Made by a program: the position numbers and the translations under genes
The notes under the pieces: model-generated
Databases searched by the model: none
What the model was told of the DNA's origin: nothing
Seen by the model: the letters and a program-made list of their open reading frames with translations, nothing else
Source of the DNA: Paracoccus sp. MA
GTDB lineage: Bacteria; Pseudomonadota; Alphaproteobacteria; Rhodobacterales; Rhodobacteraceae
Direction of reading: 5' to 3'
DNA length: 64,000 nucleotides
Assembly: GCF_020990385.1 (NCBI RefSeq)
Contig: NZ_CP087598.1
Location: 1,865,001 to 1,929,000, forward strand
Shown: piece by piece, positions 53,252-61,365 of the stretch
Position numbering within the stretch: position 1 is the stretch's first letter
Layout of the letters: each line of letters starts with the position of its first letter

Positions 53252-54532
53252 TCACGCCTTGCGGCGCAGGTCGAAGGGCGCGGGCAGGGAATGGCCGTGC
53301 GCCAGCAGGAAGTCATCGACCGCCGCGGGCTCAAGTGGCGGCGCCACCGCTGGCCCCTGCACGCCGTTGAAGCCGATCTGCGCCAGAAACGCCTGCTCTT
53401 CCTGAGTCGCGACGCCGTCGGCCAGGGTTGCCAGGCCCAGGTGCTCGGCCAGGGCCAGAATGGCCAGGATCATGCGCTGCTGGTCGGCGCGCCGGTCGCA
53501 GCCGGCGATGAAGTTGCGGCCGATCCGCACCCGGCGCATGCCAAAGCGGCGCAGGTCGTCCAGCCCGGCGCTGCCGGTGCCGAATTCGCCCAGGGCCACC
53601 GCACAGCCCGCGATGCCCAGGCGCTGGAGGCTGGCGCCGACCGGCAGACGGCCGCCGTGGCGGCCGACCGGCTCGGTCACCTCGACCTCGAGCCGCTCGG
53701 GCGGCAGGTCCTGGCGGTCCAGCTCCCACAGGATCGCGTCGGCGGTGGCCGGATCAGCCAGCGCGCGATCCGACAGCGGCAACGACAGCAGCGGCACCCG
53801 CGCCCCCATCCTGTCCCAGACTCGCAGGGCGGCAAAAGCCTGGCGCAGCACCTGCGCGGTGACCAGCCCCAGGGTTTCGTCGTCCAGGCGCGGCTGCAGT
53901 TCGGCCAGATCGCAGCTGTCCTGATCGTCCATCCGGATTCGCGGCAGAACCCGCAGCGCCAGCACCGCGCCGGTGTCGCAGCAGATCTGCGGCTGGAAGA
54001 GCAGCCCGATCCGGTCGGGCGCAAGCGCGGGCAGCGCCACCGGCCCGGCTTGGGGAAGCATCTCGACAAAACGCAGCTGTCCGGCGGCCGAAAACGGGCT
54101 GCACCCCTGCAAGGCCGCGCGGCCATGGGCATAAAGCGCCGCCGCATCCTGCCGGCCCGATTCGTCGCTGACGATCACCGCATTCACCACCGGGCAGATG
54201 CGCAGGTCGGGCAGATCCACGCCGGCCGAGCAGATGGTCTGGAGCCGCGCCAGCAGTCCCGGCACCGCCTGCTGGCGCAAAATGCCAAGCATGCCCTGAA
54301 TCTCGGCCGAGCCGGGACTGCGCGACTGCGGCAGCAGGCGCAGATCCGCCACCAGCCGCCGCAGCAGCCTGTCCAGCATCTGTTCCAGCATGGCCGGGCC
54401 GATGCTGGCGCGCAGCATCTCGACATTCTCGACCCGCAGCACCAGCGCAAGCCGTGCCCCGCCCCGCGCCGCCTCCCTGTTCCTGACCAGCCTTGCCAGC
54501 CGTGCCGCAACCGCCGCGATTCCGTATGCCAT
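53252..54532 (-). CDS. Degenerate EAL-domain protein
   Basis: 426 residues. About 28-150 resembles a decayed GGDEF-type domain; about 172-410 is an EAL fold. The catalytic signature is lost. EAL reads RVL (194-196). DDFGTG reads GEFGTG (315-320). The KID motif reads RIG (336-338). AEGVE reads ADGVA (371-375). Only the ExxTE-like VEVTE (283-287) survives. It should not hydrolyse cyclic di-GMP but may still bind a nucleotide or a partner protein. No signal peptide or membrane helix is visible. It sits between ttcA and yidC on the same strand. Confidence 0.82.
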   Translation of the reverse strand: MAYGIAAVAARLARLVRNREAARGGARLALVLRVENVEMLRASIGPAMLEQMLDRLLRRLVADLRLLPQSRSPGSAEIQGMLGILRQQAVPGLLARLQTICSAGVDLPDLRICPVVNAVIVSDESGRQDAAALYAHGRAALQGCSPFSAAGQLRFVEMLPQAGPVALPALAPDRIGLLFQPQICCDTGAVLALRVLPRIRMDDQDSCDLAELQPRLDDETLGLVTAQVLRQAFAALRVWDRMGARVPLLSLPLSDRALADPATADAILWELDRQDLPPERLEVEVTEPVGRHGGRLPVGASLQRLGIAGCAVALGEFGTGSAGLDDLRRFGMRRVRIGRNFIAGCDRRADQQRMILAILALAEHLGLATLADGVATQEEQAFLAQIGFNGVQGPAVAPPLEPAAVDDFLLAHGHSLPAPFDLRRKA

Positions 54533-54592
54533 TCCCAGATCCGAATCTTGTTGTCCGGATCGCAGCCTAGCCCCGCGACGCTTTTCGCGCGG

Positions 54593-55495
54593 TTAATGTT
54601 CGCGCAGGATCGGCACGTCTTTTTCGCTAAAATCCGAGGCATCCGGCATCAGCGCCGTGAAGTCGAACAGCTTCGGGTCCGGCAGGTGCGAGGGGCGCAC
54701 ATTCATCAGCGCCCGGAACATGACCTGGCGCCGGCCGGGCGCACGCGATTCCCATTCGTCCAGCAGCTTCTTGACCTGCATGCGCTGCAGCCCTTCCTGA
54801 CTGCCGCAAAGGTCGCAGGGAATCACCGGATAGTTCATCGCCCGGGCGAAACGGTCGCAATCGGCCTCGGCCACGAAGGCCAGGGGGCGCAGCACGTTCA
54901 GGTCGCCCTCTTCGTTCAGCAGCTTCGGCGGCATCGAGGCCAGCCTGCCGCCATGAAACAGGTTCATGAAGAAGGTTTCCAGAATGTCGTCGCGGTGATG
55001 GCCCAGGACCACCGCCTGGCAACCCTCTTCGCGGGCGATGCGATAGAGGTTGCCGCGACGCAGGCGCGAGCAGAGGGCGCAATAGGTCCGGCCCTCGGGC
55101 ACCTTCTCCTTCACGATCGAATAGGTGTCCTGATATTCGATGCGATGCGGCACCTGACGCTCGGTCAGGAATTCCGGCAGCACGGTCGCCGGGAAACCCG
55201 GCTGGCCCTGGTCGAGATTGCAGGCCAGCAGTTCGACCGGCAGCAGGCCGCGCCATTTCAGCTCGTGCAGCACGGCAAGCAGCGTGTAGCTGTCCTTGCC
55301 GCCCGACAGGCAGACCAGCCAGCGGTCGCCGGGGCGGATCATGTCATAGGTCTCGATGGCGGCGCGGGTCTCGCGGACCAGCCGCTTGCGCAGCTTGCGG
55401 AACTCGGTCGAGGCCGGCGCGCCGCGGAACAGCGCGTGGATCTCCTCTGCCGCGTCGAAGGTCCCGGTCTCGCTGGCGATATCGTCCCGCATCAT
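54593..55495 (-). CDS. ttcA: tRNA 2-thiocytidine biosynthesis protein TtcA
   Basis: 300-residue PP-loop ATPase that thiolates C32 of certain tRNAs. The PP-loop is [14 protein letters not shown] at about 63-76. The iron-sulfur-ligating CxxC pairs are [11 protein letters not shown] near residue 138 and [12 protein letters not shown] near residue 227. [18 protein letters not shown] is conserved. MM at the start leaves 55495 or 55492 as initiation codon. It follows yidD on the same strand by 51 bases. Confidence 0.95.
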   Translation of the reverse strand: MMRDDIASETGTFDAAEEIHALFRGAPASTEFRKLRKRLVRETRAAIETYDMIRPGDRWLVCLSGGKDSYTLLAVLHELKWRGLLPVELLACNLDQGQPGFPATVLPEFLTERQVPHRIEYQDTYSIVKEKVPEGRTYCALCSRLRRGNLYRIAREEGCQAVVLGHHRDDILETFFMNLFHGGRLASMPPKLLNEEGDLNVLRPLAFVAEADCDRFARAMNYPVIPCDLCGSQEGLQRMQVKKLLDEWESRAPGRRQVMFRALMNVRPSHLPDPKLFDFTALMPDASDFSEKDVPILREH

Positions 55496-55546
55496 TCGTC
55501 CCCGTGGCGCTTGCGCGCCCTGATTAGCATGAAAGGCACCGCGACG

Positions 55547-55786
55547 TCAGTCCCGCGGCTGTTCCGAGCCCGGCACCGGATCATGGCCATGCCCGCCCCA
55601 GGGATGGCAGCGGCAGATGCGCCGCGCCGCCAGCCAGCCGCCCCGGACCGCGCCATGCCGCTCCAGCGCCTCGAGCGCATAGGCCGAGCAGGTGGGCTGG
55701 AAGCGGCAGCCATGCCCGACCCAAGGGCTGGCGACCAGCCGATAGCCGCGCACCGGCAGCGCCAGAAGATGCGCCAGCGGGCTCAT
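55547..55786 (-). CDS. yidD: Membrane protein insertion efficiency factor YidD
   Basis: 79 residues. The conserved CRFxPTCSxYxxxAxxxHG motif reads [19 protein letters not shown], followed by [18 protein letters not shown]. An amphipathic N-terminal segment ([16 protein letters not shown]) likely binds the membrane. It assists YidC-dependent insertion. Its start overlaps the rnpA stop by four bases. Confidence 0.95.
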   Translation of the reverse strand: MSPLAHLLALPVRGYRLVASPWVGHGCRFQPTCSAYALEALERHGAVRGGWLAARRICRCHPWGGHGHDPVPGSEQPRD

Positions 55787-56226
55787 TTCCCGTGCACCCG
55801 CGCCAGCGCGGCAGCAAGATCGGCGCGCAGCTCGGCGAAATCGCGGCTGACCGTGGTGCCCGGCCGCCCGACCAGCACGTAATCCCAGCCGGGCCGAGCG
55901 GCGGCCGGCATGACCTCGCGCGCCAAGGCGCGCAGCCGGCGCTTGGCGCGGTTGCGGACCACGGCATTGCCGATCTTCCTGGAACAGGTGAAGCCGACCC
56001 GGATCGCCTGCCCCGCCTCGCCCTCGGGACGCCGGCGGGCCTGCAGCAGAAATCCGGGCATGCCCTGCCGCCGGGCCGAAGCCGCACGCAGGAAATCCGC
56101 CCGCTTGCGCAGGGTTTCCAGCCCGCCCCCCGCACCCGCCTCCGAAACGGCAGAAGCCGCCCTGTCCGGCGTCGGGTCAGCGACGGAACGGTCAGAGGCG
56201 GCAGCTTCGGGGGTGCTGTCCATCAC
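55783..56226 (-). CDS. rnpA: Ribonuclease P protein component
   Basis: 147-residue protein subunit of RNase P, which trims tRNA 5' leaders. The signature is [29 protein letters not shown]. An Ala/Ser/Glu-rich N-terminal extension of about 35 residues precedes the core ([16 protein letters not shown]). It lies 28 bases downstream of rpmH in the near-universal rpmH-rnpA order. Confidence 0.95.
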   Translation of the reverse strand: MMDSTPEAAASDRSVADPTPDRAASAVSEAGAGGGLETLRKRADFLRAASARRQGMPGFLLQARRRPEGEAGQAIRVGFTCSRKIGNAVVRNRAKRRLRALAREVMPAAARPGWDYVLVGRPGTTVSRDFAELRADLAAALARVHGK

Positions 56227-56254
56227 GGCAAGCCCACGCCCTGCGGCGCAGGGC

Positions 56255-56392
56255 TTAGGCGCTGAGGGTCTTGCGGCCCTTGGCGCGGCGGGCGTTGAGC
56301 ACGCGGCGGCCGCCCTTGGTCGCCATGCGCGCGCGGAAGCCGTGGCGGCGGGCGCGAACCAGGTTCGACGGCTGGTAGGTGCGTTTCGACAT
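56255..56392 (-). CDS. rpmH: 50S ribosomal protein L34
   Basis: 45 residues, [20 protein letters not shown] followed by [20 protein letters not shown] and KTLSA. The sequence is unmistakable. It starts at 56392 and ends with TAA. One residue longer than the usual MKRT form because of Ser2. First gene of the rpmH-rnpA-yidD group. Confidence 0.97.
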   Translation of the reverse strand: MSKRTYQPSNLVRARRHGFRARMATKGGRRVLNARRAKGRKTLSA

Positions 56393-56631
56393 CTTTCAAC
56401 TCCGGGTCAGGGCGTGCCAGGGTATGGGCCATCGGCCCACGCAAGACGCGCCGGTCATTCGAGGCCCGCTGGATAGTCGGGCCCGCCGCCCAAGTCAACC
56501 ACATTGCACGGATTTCGCCGGCGCCGCAGGTTCCGGGGAACCGGGACCATGTCACGCAGGTTTGAACTGCGTAAGGACAGCCACTATGTGAAGCAGCGGC
56601 GCCGAGACCCGAGGGAATTGCAAAGCCTACC

Positions 56632-58062
56632 ATGTCCCTGAATACCTTATCCGGCCGATTCGCCCTGCTCACGGGCATGTTCGTGCTTCTGGCCGAGTTG
56701 CTGATCCTGCTGCCCTCGATCGCGAACTACCGACTGGATTTCCTGGAATCGCGGCTGGAGCGCGCGCAGATCGCCAGCCTTGCGCTGCTGGCGACCGACG
56801 AATCGCTGGCCTCGGACCTGGAATCCGAGCTTCTGGAGAATGCCGGCGTCTTCAACGTCGTGCTGCGGCGCAACGACGTGCGGCAACTGGTGCTGTCCTC
56901 GCCGATTCCGGGGCCGATCTCGGCCACCTACGACCTGCGCGAGCAGCCGTTCTGGACCTCGATCCGCGATGCCATGGCGCAGCTTCTCGATCCGCGAAAC
57001 CAGGTGATCCGGGTGATCGGCGCGCCGGTGAACCAGGCCGGCCAGCTGATCGAGATCACCACCGACACCCAGCGGCTGCGCACCGAGATGATCGATTACG
57101 GGCTGCGGCTGCTGCTGATCTCGGCCGCCTTCTCGATCCTGACCGCCATCCTGCTGAACGTGGCGGCGCAGAGGCTGCTGCTGGTGCCGATCCGGCGGGT
57201 CATCAGCCACATGACCGCCTATGCCGGCGCGCCGGAGGACGCGCGCTCGATCATCACCCCGAACGCGCGGCTGGCCGAGTTGAACGAGGCCGAGACGGCG
57301 CTCGCCGCCATGCAGCGCACCGTGACCTCGGCGCTGAAGCAGCAGGCGCGGCTGGCGCAGCTGGGCCAGGCGGTGGCCCGCATCAGCCACGACCTGCGCA
57401 ACATCCTGACCACGGCGCAGATCTTCGCCGACCGGCTGGAAACCAGCGCCGATCCCGCCGTGCGCCGCGCCGCGCCGAAGCTGGTGAACTCGATCAGCCG
57501 GGCGGTGAACCTGTGCGAGACCACGCTGGCCTTCGGCAAGGCCGAGGAGCCGGCCCCGGCGCTGTCGCGCTTCAACCTCTCGACGCTGGTGACCGAGGTG
57601 ACCGAGGGCGAGGCGATGGCGGCGGACCGGCTGGACGGGGCCGAGCCCATCGAGTTCCTGACCGACATCCCGCCCAGCCTGACGATTCGTGCCGACCGCG
57701 ACCAGCTGTTCCGGGTGCTGTCGAACCTGGTGCGCAATGCGCGCCAGGCGATCGAGGCGACGCGCCAGCCGGGCACCATCGAGATCGGCGCCGGCGAGGA
57801 CGAGCAGGAATGGTGGATCCGCATCGGCGACACCGGCCCCGGCCTGCCGCAGAAGGCGCGGGACTTCCTGTTCCAGCCCTTTTCGGGCGGCTCGCGCAAG
57901 GGCGGCACGGGGCTTGGCCTGGCCATTGCGGCGGATCTGGTGCGCAGCCATGGCGGCCGGCTGGAGCTGCTGCGCAGCGATGCGGAGGGCACGCAGTTCA
58001 TCCTGCACCTGCCGCGCGAGCTGGCCGGGCTTGCGCAGCGGGCGGAAGCCGCGGCGGGATAG
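56632..58062 (+). CDS. Orphan sensor histidine kinase
   Basis: 476 residues. A transmembrane helix lies at 11-32. A periplasmic domain spans about 33-153. A second helix is at 155-178, followed by HAMP-like VPIRRVISHMTAYAG. The HisKA box has GQAVARISHDLRNIL with His253. The HATPase region carries NLVRNARQAIE, GDTGPGL and GGTGLGLAIA. No response regulator is adjacent, so its partner is elsewhere. The start at 56632 follows a weak ribosome site. tRNA-Arg lies 93 bases downstream. Confidence 0.88.
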   Translation: MSLNTLSGRFALLTGMFVLLAELLILLPSIANYRLDFLESRLERAQIASLALLATDESLASDLESELLENAGVFNVVLRRNDVRQLVLSSPIPGPISATYDLREQPFWTSIRDAMAQLLDPRNQVIRVIGAPVNQAGQLIEITTDTQRLRTEMIDYGLRLLLISAAFSILTAILLNVAAQRLLLVPIRRVISHMTAYAGAPEDARSIITPNARLAELNEAETALAAMQRTVTSALKQQARLAQLGQAVARISHDLRNILTTAQIFADRLETSADPAVRRAAPKLVNSISRAVNLCETTLAFGKAEEPAPALSRFNLSTLVTEVTEGEAMAADRLDGAEPIEFLTDIPPSLTIRADRDQLFRVLSNLVRNARQAIEATRQPGTIEIGAGEDEQEWWIRIGDTGPGLPQKARDFLFQPFSGGSRKGGTGLGLAIAADLVRSHGGRLELLRSDAEGTQFILHLPRELAGLAQRAEAAAG

Positions 58063-58155
58063 GCTGCTCACGGCGATTTCAGGAAAAGATTTTGCCGAAG
58101 GTCATTTTTGGCCTTGCGCCCCCCCGGCCCGCACACTAAATCACCGCCTCACAGC

Positions 58156-58232
58156 GGACCCGTAGCTCAGCTGGATAGAGCACCAGACTACGAATCTGGG
58201 GGTCGGGCGTTCGAATCGCTCCGGGTCCGCCA
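58156..58232 (+). tRNA. tRNA-Arg (ACG)
   Basis: 77 nt with encoded CCA. The acceptor stem is GGACCCG / CGGGTCC, the D-arm GCTC-AGCTGGATA-GAGC, the anticodon stem CCAGA / TCTGG with loop CTACGAA (anticodon ACG), and the T-arm GGGCGTTCGAATCGCTC. The A34 should be edited to inosine by TadA. Its 3' end abuts the accessory island. Confidence 0.95.
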
Positions 58233-58250
58233 TGTATCTTCCTACCGTGT

Positions 58251-58281
58251 GTCAGATTACTGCTGGCTTTCCGTCAGATTA
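58251..58281. repeat. Two GTCAGATTA copies after tRNA-Arg
   Basis: Exact nine-base repeats at 58251-58259 and 58273-58281 (period 22), directly inside the island edge. Significance unknown. Confidence 0.4.
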
Positions 58282-58472
58282 GTGATCCAAACGGCGTTTC
58301 AGCCGGGGGCATGCCATCGGCGCTTTGAGCCCTTTGCGGACTCTCGTGCCCGATGCAGTCTGCATCGAACCCATGCTGCGCGACACGCGAACCTCAGTTC
58401 CTGCGGGCTCGGCCAAGAATGCGGCAGAATCGAGCAGAGCTTTGCGAGCAGTTTGTTCCAAGGAAATCTCTA

Positions 58473-59323
58473 GGTCATGTTGACAAATGGCGGAGCCAGA
58501 GCCTGATGCAGGCGACGTCGACGAAGCCAAGGAAGCTTTCGGCGGTTTTGTCGTAGCGGGTTGCAAGGCGGCGGCTATTTTTCAGCTTGTTGAAGCAGCG
58601 CTCGACCATGTTGCGCAGGGTGTAGATGGTCATGTCGACAGCCTTGCGCACCCTTCGGTTCCTTCGCATCGGTATCATGGGCAGGGCGTTGCGGCTCTCG
58701 ATGTCTTCCCGAATTTTATCAGAGTCATAGCCCCTGTCGGCGACCAGAACTGCTGGTTGCGGCAGGTTGTCGGCCATCACCATATCATAGCCGGTGTAGT
58801 CGGAATCCTGCCCCGGCGTGATCTCGGTCCTCATCGGGAGGCCTGCGCCGTTGACGCGGAGATGGATCTTGGTCGAGAAGCCACCTCTCGAACGGCCAAG
58901 AGCCTCTTTCGGAGTCCCCCTTTTGCGCCCGCCGCATGATGATGGGCGCGGATCACAGTGCTATCAACCATCTGGAGCTTGTCTGGCGCGATCCCAGCGT
59001 GGTTCAGCGCATCCAGGATATCCTCCCACAGTCCCGCCAAAGTCCAGCGGCGGAACTGACGGTAGACCGAGGACCACTTGCCAAACTCTTCGGGCAGATC
59101 GCGCCATGGCGCACCAGTCCTTGCGATCCAGAATATACCATTCAGAACAAGACGATGGTCCGCAGGTTTCCGCCCGTTAGGGTGCCGGACGGCACGAATG
59201 AAGCCCTCGAAGAAGGTCCACTCATCGTCGGATATCAGGTTGCGTGCCAAGTTCATCTCCCACGTAGAGATGAGCTTGAATCATAGGACGACTGCCAGAG
59301 GAATCCCTTTTGTCAACACGACC
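58473..59323 (-). mobile_element. IS5-family (IS427-like) insertion sequence
   Basis: 851 bp bounded by inverted repeats GGTCATGTTGACAAA (left) and GGTCGTGTTGACAAA (right, read inward), one mismatch in fifteen. A TA is duplicated on both sides (58471-58472 and 59324-59325). It carries one transposase in two frames; the stop codon falls inside the left repeat. The ends and both reading frames look intact, so the copy may be active. Confidence 0.9.
58475..59256 (-). CDS. IS5-family transposase, made by -1 frameshift
   Basis: DDE transposase in two frames. The first runs 59256-58831 (MNLARNLISDDEWTFFEGFI...) with the first catalytic Asp in QMVDSTVIRAHHHAAG (Asp98). The second covers the rest, with the second Asp in VLVADRGYDSD and the Glu in NMVERCFNKLKN, ending at 58475. 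The frames overlap at A-AAA-GGG-GG (58916-58924, minus strand). A -1 slip there yields GAKGGTPKEALGRSRGGFSTK, the expected fusion sequence. This is the normal expression mode of the group, not a disabling mutation. Ribosome site GGGAG. Confidence 0.9.
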
Positions 59324-59552
59324 TAAATTCCAGCGTGAAAACTGTCTTCTGCAATAACGTTCATTCTTTGAATTGAGAGGCATGCCGATTGTAGAAAATT
59401 GTTGCTTAAGAACGCAAACTGGACTTAATGTGGGGCTCCAGCGACACTCTTGGAGTGTTGCGCGAAGCACGCCCGTCCTAAACTGAGCACCATTTCGAAT
59501 GACAATGGTTGCTTTCCCGAGTTCGACAGCTTCAATTGTTTGGAGTGATATC

Positions 59553-60467
59553 GTGAGGCCTTTTCCCTTATGCATCTTGCTTTCATTGGTTTGCGCCTGC
59601 TCTGATGCTCCACCTCCTACTGCTAGCTCCTCCCAACCCACACTCGCCTCGCAAGTCTCCACGGTTCCTGCCTCGCAGAATGGCTTTGGCTTTTGCAGCT
59701 TCTCCAAAGAAGCGCTGAGCTTCGCTGGAACACCCCTGCAGCAGACTCTGTGCCTTCTGACGCCTGTGCGGCGCTACGCGCAGCTCGGAGAACAGCTCAC
59801 AGAGCTTCCACCGACATTGGCCGCGATGATGACGGGTGTTGAGGGTGTACCAAGCGTTGCCGCAGTAGAAGCCTATCTGCGGGCTGAGGGAGTAACGCCT
59901 GACGCCGTGGGCGGGCTGCTCAGCGGTCCAGTGGCGCGCACCCAAGAGGGATTGCCTGCGCGCTACTTCGTCATTCACGATACGAGCACGCCCTATTTCC
60001 TAGACGAGCCCTTTCCCGCTGATATCGATAGGAGCGAGCGGGTAAACACCTTCCGTTATTACGAGAACCGAAAGGCCGCACACCTCTTCATCAACCGAAG
60101 GGGGGACGTCCGCCTATACCACGACTTTAGTGTGCCGTGGCGAGCAACGAGACTCGAGGTTGACGTGGTAGGCCTACGTTCGCGCGGGCGGTTCATTCAT
60201 ATCGAGCTTATACAGCCGCGTCGTCGTGACCCGGCGGGTGGAGCCAAGAATGACGCGATCGCGCCTTCGCCAGGCTTCACACAGGCGCAGTATCTGCGGC
60301 TGTCCCAAGCCTATATAGTGGCGAGCGCTCGCGCCGGGCGATGGATGATACCGACCTATCACTCTGTGATGGATAACGGAATCAGCGGCGCCCATGATGA
60401 CCCGCAGGGTTTCAGCCTGTCGGATTGGGACAAAACGCTTGGACAGGTCTTGGAGGGCACGAAATGA
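59553..60467 (+). CDS. AmpD-like N-acetylmuramoyl-L-alanine amidase, putative lipoprotein
   Basis: 304 residues from a GTG start with GGAG seven bases upstream (ATG at 59499 is a longer alternative). A hydrophobic N-terminus with cysteines (CILLSLVCACSDA) suggests a lipoprotein signal. A domain of unknown type spans about 45-130. An Amidase_2/PGRP fold then covers about 135-300: YFVIHDTS with probable zinc ligand His142, AHLFINRRGDVRLYHDF (176-192), FIHIELIQP with the conserved Glu, and ISGAHDDPQGFSLSDWDKTL with probable ligands His281 and Asp283. Codon use is less GC-rich than the flanking core genes. The stop overlaps the next gene (ATGA). Confidence 0.72.
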   Translation: MRPFPLCILLSLVCACSDAPPPTASSSQPTLASQVSTVPASQNGFGFCSFSKEALSFAGTPLQQTLCLLTPVRRYAQLGEQLTELPPTLAAMMTGVEGVPSVAAVEAYLRAEGVTPDAVGGLLSGPVARTQEGLPARYFVIHDTSTPYFLDEPFPADIDRSERVNTFRYYENRKAAHLFINRRGDVRLYHDFSVPWRATRLEVDVVGLRSRGRFIHIELIQPRRRDPAGGAKNDAIAPSPGFTQAQYLRLSQAYIVASARAGRWMIPTYHSVMDNGISGAHDDPQGFSLSDWDKTLGQVLEGTK

Positions 60468-61105
60468 GACCGCTCACCGCACTGGTTTTGATATTGGCCT
60501 TATCGGCCTGCGAGCTAGTCAACGATGTGTCCCAACCACCTGCGGCTTCCGCTTCGCCGCCCATTACGTTTGCTGCAGATTGGGACGGGCGGACAGAAGG
60601 TGCGCAGTGGACCGCCTTTACTCGTCAAGCCCTTGCCACAGAGGGCAAAGCCTTGCTTGCGATCGAGCCCACCGACGTTGATGCCTACTGCCCCGCCTAC
60701 GCCAAGCTCAGCGGAGAAGAGCGAGAGGCGTTCTGGCTAGGCCTTCTTTCTGCCATGGCTCGTTTCGAGAGCGGCTTCCGTCCTGCCACTTCCTATGAGG
60801 AAAGCTTCAACGACAGTAACGGCAACCCCGTCATTAGCCGAGGGTTGCTCCAGTTGTCACATGAGAGTGCCAATGGCTACCGCTGCGGGATCGAGGACGC
60901 TGAGCGCCTCCATGACCCGCGCACAAACCTAACCTGTGGGGTGAGAATCATGAATAGACTTGTTTCTAGGGACAGCACTATAGGCACCCAAGTGAACAGG
61001 CGCTGGCGCGGCGGGGCGGCATACTGGAGTGTGCTGCGTACGACTAGCGGCAGTAACTCGAAGATACGTGCTTATACCACCGGGTTGGCTATCTGTCAGG
61101 GGTGA
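60464..61105 (+). CDS. Lysozyme/SLT-like lipoprotein
   Basis: 213 residues. The lipoprotein signal MRPLTALVLILALSAC has a lipobox with Cys16. The catalytic-type Glu102 is in LLSAMARFESGFRP, followed by SRGLLQLSHESANGYRCG (125-142). This is the E...GLLQ pattern of lytic transglycosylases and goose-type lysozymes. Three further cysteines (76, 141, 158) could form disulfides. It is translationally coupled to the amidase gene by a four-base overlap, so the pair would attack both the peptide linkage and the glycan of peptidoglycan. No holin, immunity or secretion gene is adjacent. Foreign-looking composition. Confidence 0.7.
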   Translation: MRPLTALVLILALSACELVNDVSQPPAASASPPITFAADWDGRTEGAQWTAFTRQALATEGKALLAIEPTDVDAYCPAYAKLSGEEREAFWLGLLSAMARFESGFRPATSYEESFNDSNGNPVISRGLLQLSHESANGYRCGIEDAERLHDPRTNLTCGVRIMNRLVSRDSTIGTQVNRRWRGGAAYWSVLRTTSGSNSKIRAYTTGLAICQG

Positions 61106-61304
61106 CGCCTGCGGTATGCTTAGATGAGATAAACATCTTTGACGGTATCGCCATAACTCTGGGACACCAATTTGCTTCGCTCGCGCGTCGTCATTGGTAG
61201 GATTAAAACGACCGTTTTTCTTTACTGTAAAGCCGTTGTTTGCGCGGGTTTAGCGAATTCACGCTTTTCGCACGCTGGAGATTTTCGGTCACGTGAGACC
61301 GGAC

Positions 61305-61342
61305 GTCCGCTTTCGTCCCAAAGCGGACGCCTGCCGTCAGGC
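61305..61342. repeat. Palindromic element at the right edge of the island
   Basis: GTCCGCTTT-CGTCCC-AAAGCGGAC (nine exact pairs), followed at once by GCCTG-CCGT-CAGGC. Palindromes with this GTCCGCTTT...AAAGCGGAC core are, to my recollection, dispersed in many alphaproteobacterial genomes. It could also terminate transcription from either side. Confidence 0.55.
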
Positions 61343-61365
61343 ACCACAATGCCGTGCCCCGTAAG

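Larger units (their letters stand above)
58279..59383 (-). pseudogene. Possible small ORF interrupted by the insertion sequence
   Basis: If the IS and one TA are removed, the minus-strand frame ending SRWN on one side joins in phase (TTA codon) to EISLEQTARKALLDSAAFLAEP on the other side. It then runs to the stop at 58279. The result is about 80 residues from Met at 59383. The phase match could be chance (one in three), and I recognise no family. Confidence 0.22.

Noticed and set aside
51008..55882. Open frame of more than 1600 codons on the plus strand opposite MOSC, yidC, EAL and ttcA genes
   Set aside because: It is the antisense shadow of GC-rich genes: His/Arg/Gln/Gly-rich, no ribosome site, no domain, and four well-supported genes lie on the other strand.
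58475..59256. Transposase as a pseudogene because it is in two frames
   Set aside because: The overlap has an A-AAA-GGG-GG slippery run and the -1 fusion restores the family consensus, so it is more likely programmed frameshifting.
58156..61345. Direct repeat of the tRNA-Arg 3' end as an att site
   Set aside because: No copy of the TCCGGGTCCGCCA segment is visible before the ABC gene, and there is no integrase, so site-specific integration is not supported.
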